Positions 1 to 11,970 of a stretch of 64,000 nucleotides of DNA are shown here, in pieces. The position numbers and the translations under genes were made by a program. Source of the DNA: Amoebophrya sp. A120 (taxonomy: Eukaryota; Sar; Dinophyceae; Syndiniales; Amoebophryaceae); assembly GCA_905178155.1 (NCBI GenBank), contig CAJINV010000012.1:1-64000 (forward strand), written 5' to 3'. Below the pieces are notes generated by a model. It worked only from the letters and a program-made list of their open reading frames with translations, searched no databases and was not told where the DNA came from. Numbering within the stretch: the stretch's first letter is position 1; each line of letters opens with the position of its first letter.

Positions 1-416
1 CGCAAAGCAAGAACGACGGCGGCATCTGTAATTGCCCGTGAGGCTCCTCCTCCTGCTTCTGGCGGCATCCACTTGTTCCACACTCTCGTGAAGATAGAGA
101 TAGTAACCAATCTCGTGGTGTTGACTGATGCCATGCATTGCTGTTCTCGGAGTCGTAATTCGTAAGAACTCTCGATGATCTACCTCTACGTCGTACGTCC
201 TCGTAGGTTCAGTTTGCGTCTTCGTTTGGGCCACCTCGTCATAGTGGTAATCGATCTTTCTCGTCAAACTCGCTAGTCTACCGCGATGGTCGTTTTTCGC
301 TGGTAAAGTCGGACGACGCGGATTTCATCCAGCATTATGGAGTGTTGATTATCTTTTTTTCGCAGTCACTACTTTAGAAAAGGTCGGATTTTTTTCATCA
401 AGCTCGCGAATAAACG

Positions 417-737
417 ATGCTTTTTGTAGTGGATTACCGCGCCGTCGCGAAGACGTTCGGGGCTTGGCGCACAGCGGCACGGCCGGCGCGCAAATCGTTT
501 ACGGGGTTGAGCAAACAGCAGCTCTCGAAAGAGTTCCTCCTGGCGCAATTCGAAGCTGTGAGTCCTTCTATCGCGAAGGCTTTCGGGGCTTGGTGCACAG
601 TGGCGCGGCCGGCGGCGCGGAAACCGCTAGCGTTCGAGGGATGCAGCAAACATGAAGAGTGGCTGCTGGAGCAGTTCAGCCGCAACGAGGAAGATTCGCC
701 GCTGGATTATTGGGATCTCTCGGAAGAGGTTGCGTGA
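417..737 (+). CDS. possible small protein with an internal 42-aa duplication
   Basis: An ATG-started frame of 106 codons ends at a TGA. Two copies of a block built around FGAW-T-ARPARK lie about 126 bp (42 aa) apart, near 447 and 573, and each is followed by an acidic or glutamine-rich LLAQF/LLEQF segment. The two copies have diverged by base changes while staying in frame, which mildly supports coding. No family was recognised. It could also be one exon of a larger gene or a duplicated non-coding segment, because competing frames are open on both strands. Confidence 0.3.
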   Translation: MLFVVDYRAVAKTFGAWRTAARPARKSFTGLSKQQLSKEFLLAQFEAVSPSIAKAFGAWCTVARPAARKPLAFEGCSKHEEWLLEQFSRNEEDSPLDYWDLSEEVA

Positions 738-1353
738 TGAGGATAAATGATGATGATGATGATCTTCATCTTGAATTTCGTTTTGTGTCTGAGTCTGATT
801 GATACTATAATTTACTCCTCTTGTTTCAGATATACAAAAATTGAATTGCGCTCTCTTGTACGAACTATGCACGACCACACTTGGCGTCGTCTACCAGCAA
901 ACTCGACCCTACATTGGAGAAAATTGCCTGTCTTCTCAGCAAAGCGAAAGAAGTGAAAAACTGCGTGGAAATTATTCCCAAATAAAAATAAATCGTAAAA
1001 AACTGAACTACAAGCACACCTTCGATCTTGTCTCTCAAAGAAAAAAAGAGATCTACGGCACGGCGCGTGCTCCACACACAGCTGCAAAAAGGACACTCGA
1101 CTCACGTCGATCTGGATTGTCTGCTTCTGCTTCTGGATCCATCTTCCTCGAGAGGATTCGCACTACTGTAGTCGCCCTCGTAATCGTAGTTGCGTTTGCA
1201 GATGACAAGAACATTATACAAGCTCCAGTTGAGCCCTGGTCTCGTCGATTAAATGAACCAACTCTCTATTTTAAGTTCAAATTGGTAAGCCCTGCCTGCT
1301 TCTGTTGATGGATCGCGAACGTAAATAGAGAGACTGGAAACTACGAATTATAC

Positions 1354-1610
1354 CGGAGCGGGGTAACAAATGTGCCGTTAACCCGCGCCCGCGAGTTAAG
1401 CCTCCGGCCGGCCGGCCGGATGGTTAACTCGCGGCTTGAACCGGTCTCAACTTCTCAACCGACGGCGTCGATGTGCGCAGGGTTTTGGATAGGTTTTGGG
1501 TCGGTTGAGAAGTTGAGACCGGTTCAAACCGCGAGTTAACCGCCCAGCCGGCCGGCCGGAGGCTTAACTCGCGGGCGCGAGTTAACGGCACATTTGTTAC
1601 CCCGCTCCCG
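1354..1610. repeat. long near-perfect palindrome, MITE-like
   Basis: Two inverted arms of roughly 100 bp face each other around a short centre near 1455-1505. The left arm begins CGGAGCGGGGTAACAAATG and the right arm ends CATTTGTTACCCCGCTCCCG. The arms also share the GGCCGGCCGGCC block and the GACCGGTCTCAACTTCTCAACC type sequence as inverted copies. No coding frame is present. The structure suits a foldback MITE. I could not fix a target-site duplication, although AATT-like bases lie on both sides. Confidence 0.8.
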
Positions 1611-2299
1611 CAATTGTGTTACAACTAAAGATAAACGTGAGCTCTGGTTTGCCAAAGATTTAGCAGCAGTCATCGTTTTTCTTTTGAACGTTTTTGCTCT
1701 TCGAAGTGGCTTTTGAACGTTTTTGCTCTTAAGATAAGTGGTGGCGACGTGTCCAACGTAAAAAAATTGAATTCGAAATCTACACGAAAAAGAAAACGTT
1801 GGGGGGAATGAATATAAATCAATCGTCGAAGAAAGATTCATAGATCTGGCAACTGCGCAAATTTTCAATCGTAATCGAAGGGTTGGGCTCGAATGATCGA
1901 TACTAGATGGGTATTTGAAGCTCTCTGCCTGACGACATTAAACGTATCCGGGCACTTTCTCTGGGTGTTTTAGAGTACTTATTGGCATCATGTAAAAGGA
2001 CCATCACCATGTTGATGTTGACGCCCGGTTCTTACATGGCATCTCACAAACGTTGTTGCTCCCGTGAGAACGGTTCGGAGCGACGTCGATGGACAAAAGA
2101 CATGTTTCTCACTCGAAAAACTGTAGCAGCTGGAAGTAGTTAAAGTTGGATCTTCCTGTTAGTTTTGGCCTACGTTGCAGGTGGTTTCGTTTATCATCTT
2201 TCTTGTAAAACTACTTTCTGTTTCTTCATCTATCACGCTCGCCCGATCTGCCCTGCCCTGGATTGCATTGTCCTCCTCGCGAGCGTAACATATAACACG

Positions 2300-2557
2300 A
2301 TGCCAAGGACTGGGCGGCCACCGGCGCAAGATCACGAAACTGCTTCGACGGAGGTGCTCAGGGGTCGGGCTCGCTCTGCGAAGAAGTATGGAAACACGAA
2401 GGAGGTCGATAGGATCGAGAAGATACTTGCGGACAGGGAACTAAAACTCCAAGCGACTGGGACCACCTGGGCAGCCGGGCTCTCCCTGTTCTGTCTCATC
2501 CTGTGCATCTGCGGTTTCGCTTTCGGTCTGGGAAGTCTCGGGCTCGGTATTGAATGA
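2300..2557 (+). CDS. small single-pass membrane protein (hypothetical)
   Basis: I chose the ATG at 2300 (context cacgATGcc), giving 85 codons to the TGA at 2555. The N-terminal 55 residues are charged and helical-looking, with RGRARSAKKYG and EVDRIEKILADRE. They are followed by one strong hydrophobic segment near the C-terminus (WAAGLSLFCLILCICGFAFG). The frame is open further upstream but without an ATG. No family was recognised. The layout of basic/coiled N-terminus plus terminal membrane anchor resembles the small gene at 8892-9767. Confidence 0.5.
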   Translation: MPRTGRPPAQDHETASTEVLRGRARSAKKYGNTKEVDRIEKILADRELKLQATGTTWAAGLSLFCLILCICGFAFGLGSLGLGIE

Positions 2558-4638
2558 CATAAAATCTTTGTCTCTGTTCTGGATGAACCTTGCAGTGTCT
2601 CTTCGGTGCAGTTGCAGAGCGTTTCGGTTGAGTTTTGTAAGAAGCAGTCTGGTGGCGCTGTGTAATTGAAGCTGCTGAAGTTCATCTCTAACTCTACTTA
2701 CGGAAAATTATGCATGAATTCGTTGCAGCATCAACAGCAAGCGTTCATGGATAATTTGTAGCTACTTGTTAAGCAGACACGGGCATCGGGATCGGCATGT
2801 GCTCGACTAAGTATTGTTTTTCTGTCTGGTACTACTGCTAGGGCCAATGCTTCTTCCAAAACTACTTGCTTCATCCATGTTGCACTTCTTGAATACACTT
2901 CTGCAACGCAAAAGCATTGCGGGACGTCCAGGCCCGGGACAAGTGTTGTTTTTCGATTGATACACGACGTGCCGACAGTGCAGACGTACATCAAGGACTC
3001 CCTCTTCTCCTTGGCTCCGATTCCGCCCACGAACGGTACAACCGGAGCAGCAGATGACCCGTTCGTCAACGCAACCACTGGCAGTCGTGATTCCGGCGGC
3101 GGGGAAACCACGCATCGTGCAGGCGAAGACCGTGTCCAAGAGCCGACGTTGGAGGTGAACTTCCTCTACCCTGGGAAGGGTCTGACGCGGTCGCCGTCGC
3201 GGAGGAGGAGGTCCAAGAAAACCGGCAAACTGTCCGGCGAGAAGCGGGTCGAGAAAACGGAACAAGAATTGTAGGAAAAAACGAAAAACTACCTTCATTC
3301 ACAACACACACGCTCGACGAGAACAAACAGTTGATGAAGCAGAAAAAACTACGGAGTGAACAATAAACACAGGAACAAGTACCAAGAGCTTCCTTCTAGC
3401 CTCTCTTCTACACTGCTGCATTCTAGTACAGCAGACGATCGCACATCAGATGCGGATCAGAACCATGGCAACGGGTGCTTAGTGGATGCGGAGAGTGTTG
3501 TGAGGTTCATTTTCCCTCCCCTGGGTAAGTAGACGCAAGCCCTAACCGAAACTGTTAGATTTAGATAGTACTAAGCTACTTTTGATCGTTATTCTACGTC
3601 AGATTCGACGAACATTTTGATGTTCTTTGTTGTCCTTCAAATATTAAACTTTGGAGCATTACACCGCAAAAGCAAATAGTACGAAGCCCGTGTCACCTCA
3701 ACATCACAAGCAATCGCTTCAGTTTCTTATATTTCAACAGCAAGTCGCAACATCATTCAAACGCTTTTGTTTATCTGCATAGCATTGTTTCTCGTTGCAA
3801 ATGAAGCAAGAGAAGTTCGTGTCTTCAAAAATCATTCGGCTCGCATGAGCTAAAGTCCCAGCTTGTTTACAACTTATCAATCTCTGTTATTTCGTTATCG
3901 TTAACGTTTTCGTTTACATTTGAATATATAATTTCACTCACCGCCACCATGTAGTACCATACAGCAAAGTTGGACGCAACAGCAGACGCCGCCTTCGAAG
4001 CAAAAATAGTATTAGCAGTAAGCGAGCACGCATCTATGCAACCGAATCGACGCCCTGTACAGTTCTAGTTGTTGCCACCTTCATACGAAAGCACAAACTT
4101 CCTCTACAACAAGCTGAGCCGGTATGTGCGCGCTCCGTACCGATGCGTCTGTTCTATCTGCGCTCAACTTCAACTTGCTTGACGAGCTCGTGCTCTGTGC
4201 GTTGATGTGTTTGTGATGTCCGCAATATTTTAAATGGAGAGATGGAGTTGGAGAATGGCAAGGAGGCGCAGATGGAGATGGAGAAAGCCACCTCGTATGA
4301 AGCATCAAGTCATCATGATCTAAGACTGAGTCGCTGTATAAAATGCGCATACAGCCTGCATTTTTAAAGAGTGAAAGCGATGAGGAGGAGTTGTTGGTGA
4401 CTGCGTCTCCGAGGGGACAGTAGTGCAGCACCAGGTGGAGAGGCACTGGTGCTGCGTTTCTCTCATTTTTTTTTGGTTTTTTTTAGGGCGACCTCGTCCC
4501 ACCGCATTAAGTATTAACTATAGTTGCATACAAAGGGCGCACCGCTGCAGGGCCGCGACTCGTCAGTCGAGGTCGTCGAAAAATTGCTGCCTTCTTGCGC
4601 AAGTGCACGATGGAAGTCGAGGTACAGACAGATCGTAG
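2558..4638. other. no recognised gene; possible exon at 2957-3274
   Basis: A plus-strand frame at about 2957-3274 encodes a Ser/Arg/Lys-rich C-terminus (SPSRRRRSKKTGK) but lacks an ATG, so it can only be an internal or last exon. Antisense frames are equally long. From 3275 to 4638 I see nothing I can support. Confidence 0.35.
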
Positions 4639-7600
4639 ATTTCTTTTCCAGGGCGGCAGGGACTTTCTACGCCCTCGACCTGGCTTCCGCAGGGCGCGGC
4701 GTAGAAAGTCCCTACCGCCCGGGGAAAGAAATTTCTGCTTTGTGTTGCGCAAAAACAACTTTGGGCGTGGATTTCTTTTCCAGGGCGGCAGGGACTTTCT
4801 ACGCCCTCGACTTGGCTTCCGCAGGGCGCGGCGTAGAAAGTCCCTGCCGGCCGGGGAAAGAAATCTCCGATTTGTGTTGCGCAAAAACAACTTTGGGGCC
4901 GGACTTCTTTTCCATTCTTTTCCACGGTGGCAGGGACTTTCTACGCCCTCGACTTGGCTCCCGCAGGGCGCGGCGTAGAAAGTCCCTACCGCCCGGGGAA
5001 AGAAATCTCCGATCTGTGTTGCGCAAAAACAACTTTGGGGGCGAATTTCTTTTCCAGGGCGGCAGGGACTTTCTACGCCCTCGACTTGGCTCCCGCAGGG
5101 CGCGGCGTAGAAAGTCCCTACCGCCCGGGGAAAGAAATCTCCGATCTGTGTTGCGCAAAAACAACTTTGGGGGCGAATTTCTTTTCCAGGGCGGCAGGGA
5201 CTTTCTACGCCCTCGACTTGGCTCCCGCAGGGCGCGGCGTAGAAAGTCCCTACCGCCCGGGGAAAGAAATCTCCGATCTGTGTTGCGCAAAAACAACTTT
5301 GGGGGCGAATTTCTTTTCCAGGGCGGCAGGGACTTTCTACGCCCTCGACTTGGCTCCCGCAGGGCGCGGCGTAGAAAGTCCCTACCGCCCGGGGAAAGAA
5401 ATCTCCGATCTGTGTTGCGCAAAAACAACTTTGGGGGCGAATTTCTTTTCCAGGGCGGCAGGGACTTTCTACGCCCTCGACTTGGCTCCCGCAGGGCGCG
5501 GCGTAGAAAGTCCCTACCGCCCGGGGAAAGAAATCTCCGATCTGTGTTGCGCAAAAACAACTTTGGGGGCGAATTTCTTTTCCAGGGCGGCAGGGACTTT
5601 CTACGCCCTCGACTTGGCTCCCGCAGGGCGCGGCGTAGAAAGTCCCTACCGCCCGGGGAAAGAAATCTCCGATCTGTGTTGCGCAAAAACAACTTTGGGG
5701 GCGAATTTCTTTTCCAGGGCGGCAGGGACTTTCTACGCCCTCGACTTGGCTCCCGCAGGGCGCGGCGTAGAAAGTCCCTACCGCCCGGGGAAAGAAATCT
5801 CCGATCTGTGTTGCGCAAAAACAACTTTGGGGGCGAATTTCTTTTCCAGGGCGGCAGGGACTTTCTACGCCCTCGACTTGGCTCCCGCAGGGCGCGGCGT
5901 AGAAAGTCCCTACCGCCCGGGGAAAGAAATCTCCGATCTGTGTTGCGCAAAAACAACTTTGGGGGCGAATTTCTTTTCCAGGGCGGCAGGGACTTTCTAC
6001 GCCCTCGACTTGGCTCCCGCAGGGCGCGGCGTAGAAAGTCCCTACCGCCCGGGGAAAGAAATCTCCGATCTGTGTTGCGCAAAAACAACTTTGGGGGCGA
6101 ATTTCTTTTCCAGGGCGGCAGGGACTTTCTACGCCCTCGACTTGGCTCCCGCAGGGCGCGGCGTAGAAAGTCCCTACCGCCCGGGGAAAGAAATCTCCGA
6201 TCTGTGTTGCGCAAAAACAACTTTGGGGGCGAATTTCTTTTCCAGGGCGGCAGGGACTTTCTACGCCCTCGACTTGGCTCCCGCAGGGCGCGGCGTAGAA
6301 AGTCCCTACCGCCCGGGGAAAGAAATCTCCGATCTGTGTTGCGCAAAAACAACTTTGGGGGCGAATTTCTTTTCCAGGGCGGCAGGGACTTTCTACGCCC
6401 TCGACTTGGCTCCCGCAGGGCGCGGCGTAGAAAGTCCCTACCGCCCGGGGAAAGAAATCTCCGATCTGTGTTGCGCAAAAACAACTTTGGGGGCGAATTT
6501 CTTTTCCAGGGCGGCAGGGACTTTCTACGCCCTCGACTTGGCTCCCGCAGGGCGCGGCGTAGAAAGTCCCTACCGCCCGGGGAAAGAAATCTCCGATCTG
6601 TGTTGCGCAAAAACAACTTTGGGGGCGAATTTCTTTTCCAGGGCGGCAGGGACTTTCTACGCCCTCGACTTGGCTCCCGCAGGGCGCGGCGTAGAAAGTC
6701 CCTACCGCCCGGGGAAAGAAATCTCCGATCTGTGTTGCGCAAAAACAACTTTGGGGGCGAATTTCTTTTCCAGGGCGGCAGGGACTTTCTACGCCCTCGA
6801 CTTGGCTCCCGCAGGGCGCGGCGTAGAAAGTCCCTACCGCCCGGGGAAAGAAATCTCCGATCTGTGTTGCGCAAAAACAACTTTGGGGGCGAATTTCTTT
6901 TCCAGGGCGGCAGGGACTTTCTACGCCCTCGACTTGGCTCCCGCAGGGCGCGGCGTAGAAAGTCCCTACCGCCCGGGGAAAGAAATCTCCGATCTGTGTT
7001 GCGCAAAAACAACTTTGGGGGCGAATTTCTTTTCCAGGGCGGCAGGGACTTTCTACGCCCTCGACTTGGCTCCCGCAGGGCGCGGCGTAGAAAGTCCCTA
7101 CCGCCCGGGGAAAGAAATCTCCGATCTGTGTTGCGCAAAAACAACTTTGGGGGCGAATTTCTTTTCCAGGGCGGCAGGGACTTTCTACGCCCTCGACTTG
7201 GCTCCCGCAGGGCGCGGCGTAGAAAGTCCCTACCGCCCGGGGAAAGAAATCTCCGATCTGTGTTGCGCAAAAACAACTTTGGGGGCGAATTTCTTTTCCA
7301 GGGCGGCAGGGACTTTCTACGCCCTCGACTTGGCTCCCGCAGGGCGCGGCGTAGAAAGTCCCTACCGCCCGGGGAAAGAAATCTCCGATCTGTGTTGCGC
7401 AAAAACAACTTTGGGGGCGAATTTCTTTTCCAGGGCGGCAGGGACTTTCTACGCCCTCGACTTGGCTCCCGCAGGGCGCGGCGTAGAAAGTCCCTACCGC
7501 CCGGGGAAAGAAATCTCCGATCTGTGTTGCGCAAAAACAACTTTGGGGGCGAATTTCTTTTCCAGGGCGGCAGGGACTTTCTACGCCCTCGACTTGGCTC

Positions 7601-8660
7601 CCGCAGGGCGCGGCGTAGAAAGTCCCTACCGCCCGGGGAAAGAAATCTCCGATCTGTGTTGCGCAAAAACAACTTTGGGGGCGAATTTCTTTTCCAGGGC
7701 GGCAGGGACTTTCTACGCCCTCGACTTGGCTCCCGCAGGGCGCGGCGTAGAAAGTCCCTACCGCCCGGGGAAAGAAATCTCCGATCTGTGTTGCGCAAAA
7801 ACAACTTTGGGGGCGAATTTCTTTTCCAGGGCGGCAGGGACTTTCTACGCCCTCGACTTGGCTCCCGCAGGGCGCGGCGTAGAAAGTCCCTACCGCCCGG
7901 GGAAAGAAATCTCCGATCTGTGTTGCGCAAAAACAACTTTGGGGGCGAATTTCTTTTCCAGGGCGGCAGGGACTTTCTACGCCCTCGACTTGGGCCCCGC
8001 AGGGCGTGGCGTAGAAAGTCCCTGCCGTCCGGGGAAAGAAATCTCCGATCTGTGTTGCGCAAAAACAACTTGGGGGACGAATTTCTTTTCCAGGGCGGCA
8101 GAAACTTTCTACGCCCTCGACTTGGCTCCCGCAGGGCGCGGCGTAGAAAGTCCCTGCCGCCCGGGGAAAGAAGTCTCCGATCTGTGTTGCACAAAAACAA
8201 ATTTGGGGCCGGACTTCTTTTCCAGGGCGGCAGGGACTTTCTACGCCCTCGACTTGGCTTCCGCAGGGCGCGGCGTAGAAAGCCCCTGCCGCCCGGGGAA
8301 AGAAATCTCCGGTCTGTGTTGCGCAAAAACAAATTTGGGGCCGCACTTCTTTTCCAGGGCGGCAGGGACTTTCTACGCCCTCGACTTGGCTTCCGCAGGG
8401 CGCGGCGTAGAAAGTCCCTACCGCCCGGGGAAAGAAACCGCCGATCTGTGTTGCGCAAAAACAACTTTGGGGCCGGACTTCTTTTCCAGGGTGGTAGGGA
8501 CTTTCTACGCCCTCGACTTGGCTTCCGCAGGGCGCGGCATAGAAAGCCCCTGCCGCCCGGGGAAAGAAATCTTTCTCCGATCTGTGTTAGGCAAAAACAA
8601 CTTTGGGAACGAATTTCTTTCCCAGGGCGGCAGGGACTTTCTACGCCCTCGACCTGGCTC
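4639..8660. repeat. 132-bp tandem satellite of hairpin units (~30 copies)
   Basis: The 132-bp unit is repeated about 30.5 times. Copies between roughly 4930 and 7980 appear identical, and the outer units at both ends are diverged: the third carries a ~12-bp insertion, and the last ones carry point changes and a 4-bp insertion. Each unit contains an inverted repeat with 35-bp arms matching at 32 positions. The left arm starts ATTTCTTTTCCAGGGCGG and the right arm ends CCGCCCGGGGAAAGAAAT, around a 24-nt loop. A ~38-bp linker containing TTGCGCAAAAACAACTTTGG follows. The period is a multiple of 3 and the unit lacks stops in several frames, so frames over 1,200 codons are open on both strands. They are a consequence of the repeat and are not annotated as genes. 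Confidence 0.95.
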
Positions 8661-8891
8661 CCCCTGCAAGAGGACAAGCGCCGCTTCGTGGTTTGTTAAT
8701 TTCATCGGCCCTGGCGCTTCCATAAGACGACACGACATTGATGCAGCAGCACCGTGCCCGCGATTCTATCTTTGCCTTGGTTCATTACTGGTGTTAGCCC
8801 CCTTTTCGGAAAAAAGCTCCAGAGTGAGTTGAGGCGCAACAACGACAACGAACTGCACGCGGCACGAAGGCGCGTACTCAATAGCGAAAAA

Positions 8892-9767
8892 ATGACAATA
8901 AGCGGCTCGCCCCCTCCACACGGAGCCTCTGAGCCATCGTCTTCTAACGACGGCGACGGATCACCCACCGCAGATCCGGTTCAAAACCTTCTCAAGGCAG
9001 TCCAGAAAAACGAGGAAAGGGAGCAAAAATATCCATACCACACGCAGTCGAAGAAGCTGCAGGACGACAATGAGGCGCTGAAGAAGAGTAATGAAGAACT
9101 GGAAAAAAATATCAAATGAAAATTGTAAAAAACTAAAGACATAGTCGTCTCGGGTCAACGCAATAAATGCATGATCTCCGTTTGCCATCAATCTCCTTCC
9201 GGCTTATTTATGTACACCACAGGGTGTGATCGCTACATCGCATCGAAGAAGATGCTCTTTCACTCATGATCTTCTCTCTTCACACTCTTAATTTATCGCG
9301 GTATGCATAAAATTATACTTCCCTCTGGCGGAGATAGATGCGCATCGACTGAAAATCTCGCAGTTATTCCGTCTTGGTAAGGAGTACACTATTTCCTCGT
9401 GAACGATGGCGACACTTGTCTTTCTTTCTTTAGGTGCACAACAAAAATCGAAAAAGTGAAGGACCAGAAAATCAAACTGGAAGAGCTTCAGGTGCTGTTG
9501 CAGGCGAATGACAAAAAGATGCAGGAACTCGAGCAGGGCAAGAACTGTTGCAGTTCCTTCTTCTGGGCAGCCTTCGCCCTTTTTCTAATCGTCTTCGAGT
9601 TCTCGACCTGCACGATTGTCCTGAGCTACATGCTGTACAATCAACCACCATCATCAACAACTATCGCAGCACCGTCGACGTGCGAGCTGTGCTCCACTTT
9701 GAAGGAAGATTTTGTGGAGCTCAAAGACCACTTTTACAAGTACGAATCGAAGACATTTCAGCAATAG
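8892..9767 (+). CDS. coiled-coil protein with one membrane segment, probably two exons
   Basis: The first part (8892-9119) starts at an ATG and ends in a Lys/Glu-rich coiled coil (NLLKAVQKNEEREQK, NEALKKSNEELEKN). The second part (about 9433-9767) follows a pyrimidine-rich TTTCTTTAG. It continues the heptad pattern (KIEKVKDQKIKLEELQVLL), then has a hydrophobic stretch (FFWAAFALFLIVFEF), a second weaker one, and a Cys-containing tail. Both parts are in the same register and the coiled coil runs on, so I join them as one gene. The 5' splice point is not a clear GT, since the first part simply reaches TGA at 9117. Two separate genes remain possible. No family recognised. Confidence 0.5.
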
Positions 9768-9876
9768 CACCGGATTGTAACAATGATATACGACAAAAAT
9801 TTTTTGTTTTGTCGATGATCATTATCAACTTTTTTATGTACTTCTACCTAGAAAAACAAACGAACAACACCTAAAA

Positions 9877-10167
9877 ATGGGGTCAGAGCTAGGGATTGTA
9901 TGGAAGAATCCGTTTGCAACTTTCTTGTATGTTCATCGCATGAAAGGACATCATTCAGAGCGGGCATATCCGGGTGAGTATTTGCTTGACCTCCATACCC
10001 AACACCGCCACAAATGGGAAGCAGGGGACATGAATACGACTACCCGCGCAGTAGTGGCGGAGCTGGCAATGAGTGCGACTGTCGGGGCGGTAGTGGCAGA
10101 GCCGCTAAAAGGAAAAGGCGAGGAGAGCAGCAGCTCCGACGCGGCCGCCAGTGACAGCGAGACGTGA
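9877..10167 (+). CDS. hypothetical 96-aa protein
   Basis: It starts at an ATG in good context (aaaaATGgg) 110 bp after the preceding gene. The protein is Ala/Val-rich in the middle (AVVAELAMSATVGAVVAEP) and ends in a Ser/Asp-rich acidic tail (EESSSSDAAASDSET), a composition shared with other proteins in this window. No domain recognised. The support is modest: composition, start context and a single dominant frame. Confidence 0.35.
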   Translation: MGSELGIVWKNPFATFLYVHRMKGHHSERAYPGEYLLDLHTQHRHKWEAGDMNTTTRAVVAELAMSATVGAVVAEPLKGKGEESSSSDAAASDSET

Positions 10168-11970
10168 CACAACACCGCAAACGAAATCCACATTGAGAAT
10201 CACATCTGCAGCTTCTTCCTCAAGTCCTCCTCCTCCTCGAAAAGAACAACTTCTAAAGCATCAACATAACAATAACTAAAAGGACCACAGAAAACAAGTC
10301 GGGGCTCCGTGGGATAAAAGAAACGGCTGCTGCTTGCGATACAATAAAAGACAGTGCTTCATACTCTTCTACAGCCCTGCCGTCAGGGAAAGTCGGCGCC
10401 GCGTCTTTCCAGTCTGAGAAACAGCAACGAAACACGACCAACAGAAAGTAATATCTTGACGAGTTTCCGCATGGCATCCGCATGTGGAGTTTTAACATTT
10501 TGCGTATCATTGCTGACACCAACAAGGGAAGATCAGATTCATTCACAGGACGTTTTAGACGAGCAACATCACCAACAAAAGCTCGCGATAAAAAAGACCC
10601 GGGTCATCTGGAACAGTACCAGGTGCAAACGTTGAGGTTTGAAAAGCAATTCGAATCCGCGTTCCTGTCTGTCGCGTTCCTGTGTCGGGTGCTCATGGAT
10701 GATTGATATGGCTGATTGTGGGTGTTTTTTTACAAGACTGACAAAATATAGACCGCTTGATTTACCAGCTGTCCTCTCATCTGCTGAATAGTACATAGAC
10801 AATTTTTCAACAGTAGAACATTCTCTCTTAACTCGAGTCCACAGTAAATCAAGTCATAGCAACTGCAAAGAAGGTCTGTCAACGAAAATTTTGGGAAAAA
10901 GCAACTGGTTTTCATCTATGAAGTAGTGGCGTCAACCTGCACCTGGCAAACATAAAAAAAGATAAAATAAAGACAACCTAAATAAGAAATACCTTGAAAC
11001 TCCGTCTGCAATAGAATATCCCTGCTTTTCCTTGCCACGTGAACGCGCAAACAGTTGCGACCGTGGCAAATCGTTTTGTGTTCATCTCGGACTCGTTCTG
11101 AGTAGATCTAAACTCGTTTCGGACTTCTTCGAAAAATGAACCTCGTCGACCAAGAGAGCTTTTCCTTATGTTCGGACGTGATGTGATCGACGATCCCTGT
11201 CTTCGTATTTTCATTTTTTCGACAACATTTCTCGACAAGATCTAGATGATGAATATTGAGCTTTTTATTTCGTTTCGACACTCGACAATCGTCGAGGCCG
11301 TCGTGGTTGTACTAGATGTAGATTGCAATTTTGTGTATCTTTCCCAACGATCGACTGGTTTGCAGTTGATCGTGTTGCTGAGTGTTTTTTGATGTGATCT
11401 GCGGAACGAGATCCGATGTTTTTTTCAGGCAATCTGCCGTCTTTTGCGACTAATAATTGGAATTTTTCTCTGTCTATGTCTTCCCATTCATGATAGGGCG
11501 AAGAGATCAAGGATATCATGATATGGTCTTTTTTTCTTCTGTGGTGATTTCTGAAGCGACCCACACACGCTCGAAAGAAGTAGGTGGATATTGTTAATTC
11601 ACAAATAAAGACTAGGTCGTGTATCGATCTTTATCGTTTCTGAGTCTGTTTTTGTATCCCACTAACAGAGACAGAACGAACGACATCACAGGCAGAGGTA
11701 GAACAAGGCCTGCTGAAAAGGGAGAAACATCTGCCTGAAGGAGACAACGCGATCTGATTCTGAAGTACACGATAAGCATAAGATTAACAGCAATAATTAC
11801 GAGGCGAACTTGTATTCACGACTATTGCAACGATCACCCACTCCAACTTCTCACCTGTCTGTCATTGCTGATACCTCATCTGCTGCAGGCACGGCAACCA
11901 ACGCCAACCGAAAGCAATCTGCAGTGCCAATCCACCTGCTCATCCTCCTCCTCATCTAGAAGTTGGCACA
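10168..11970. other. no recognised gene
   Basis: Only short frames occur (for example 10482-10706 plus and 11265-11564 minus), none with recognisable motifs or splice structure. I see no repeat or RNA gene here. Confidence 0.4.

Larger units (their letters stand above)
1..2299. other. mostly unassigned 5' part of the window
   Basis: No convincing gene was recognised here. The stretch holds the short repeat-containing ORF at 417-737 and the long palindrome at 1354-1610, which are listed separately. The remainder shows only short overlapping frames in several registers. Confidence 0.5.

Noticed and set aside
4639-8660. CRISPR-like array
   Set aside because: The linkers are as identical as the repeats, so there are no unique spacers. 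Genome context is eukaryotic.
4507-8832. Four open frames of about 1,280-1,390 codons on both strands
   Set aside because: They arise from a stop-free 132-bp satellite whose period is a multiple of three. Several frames on opposite strands are equally open and no domain or codon bias favours one.
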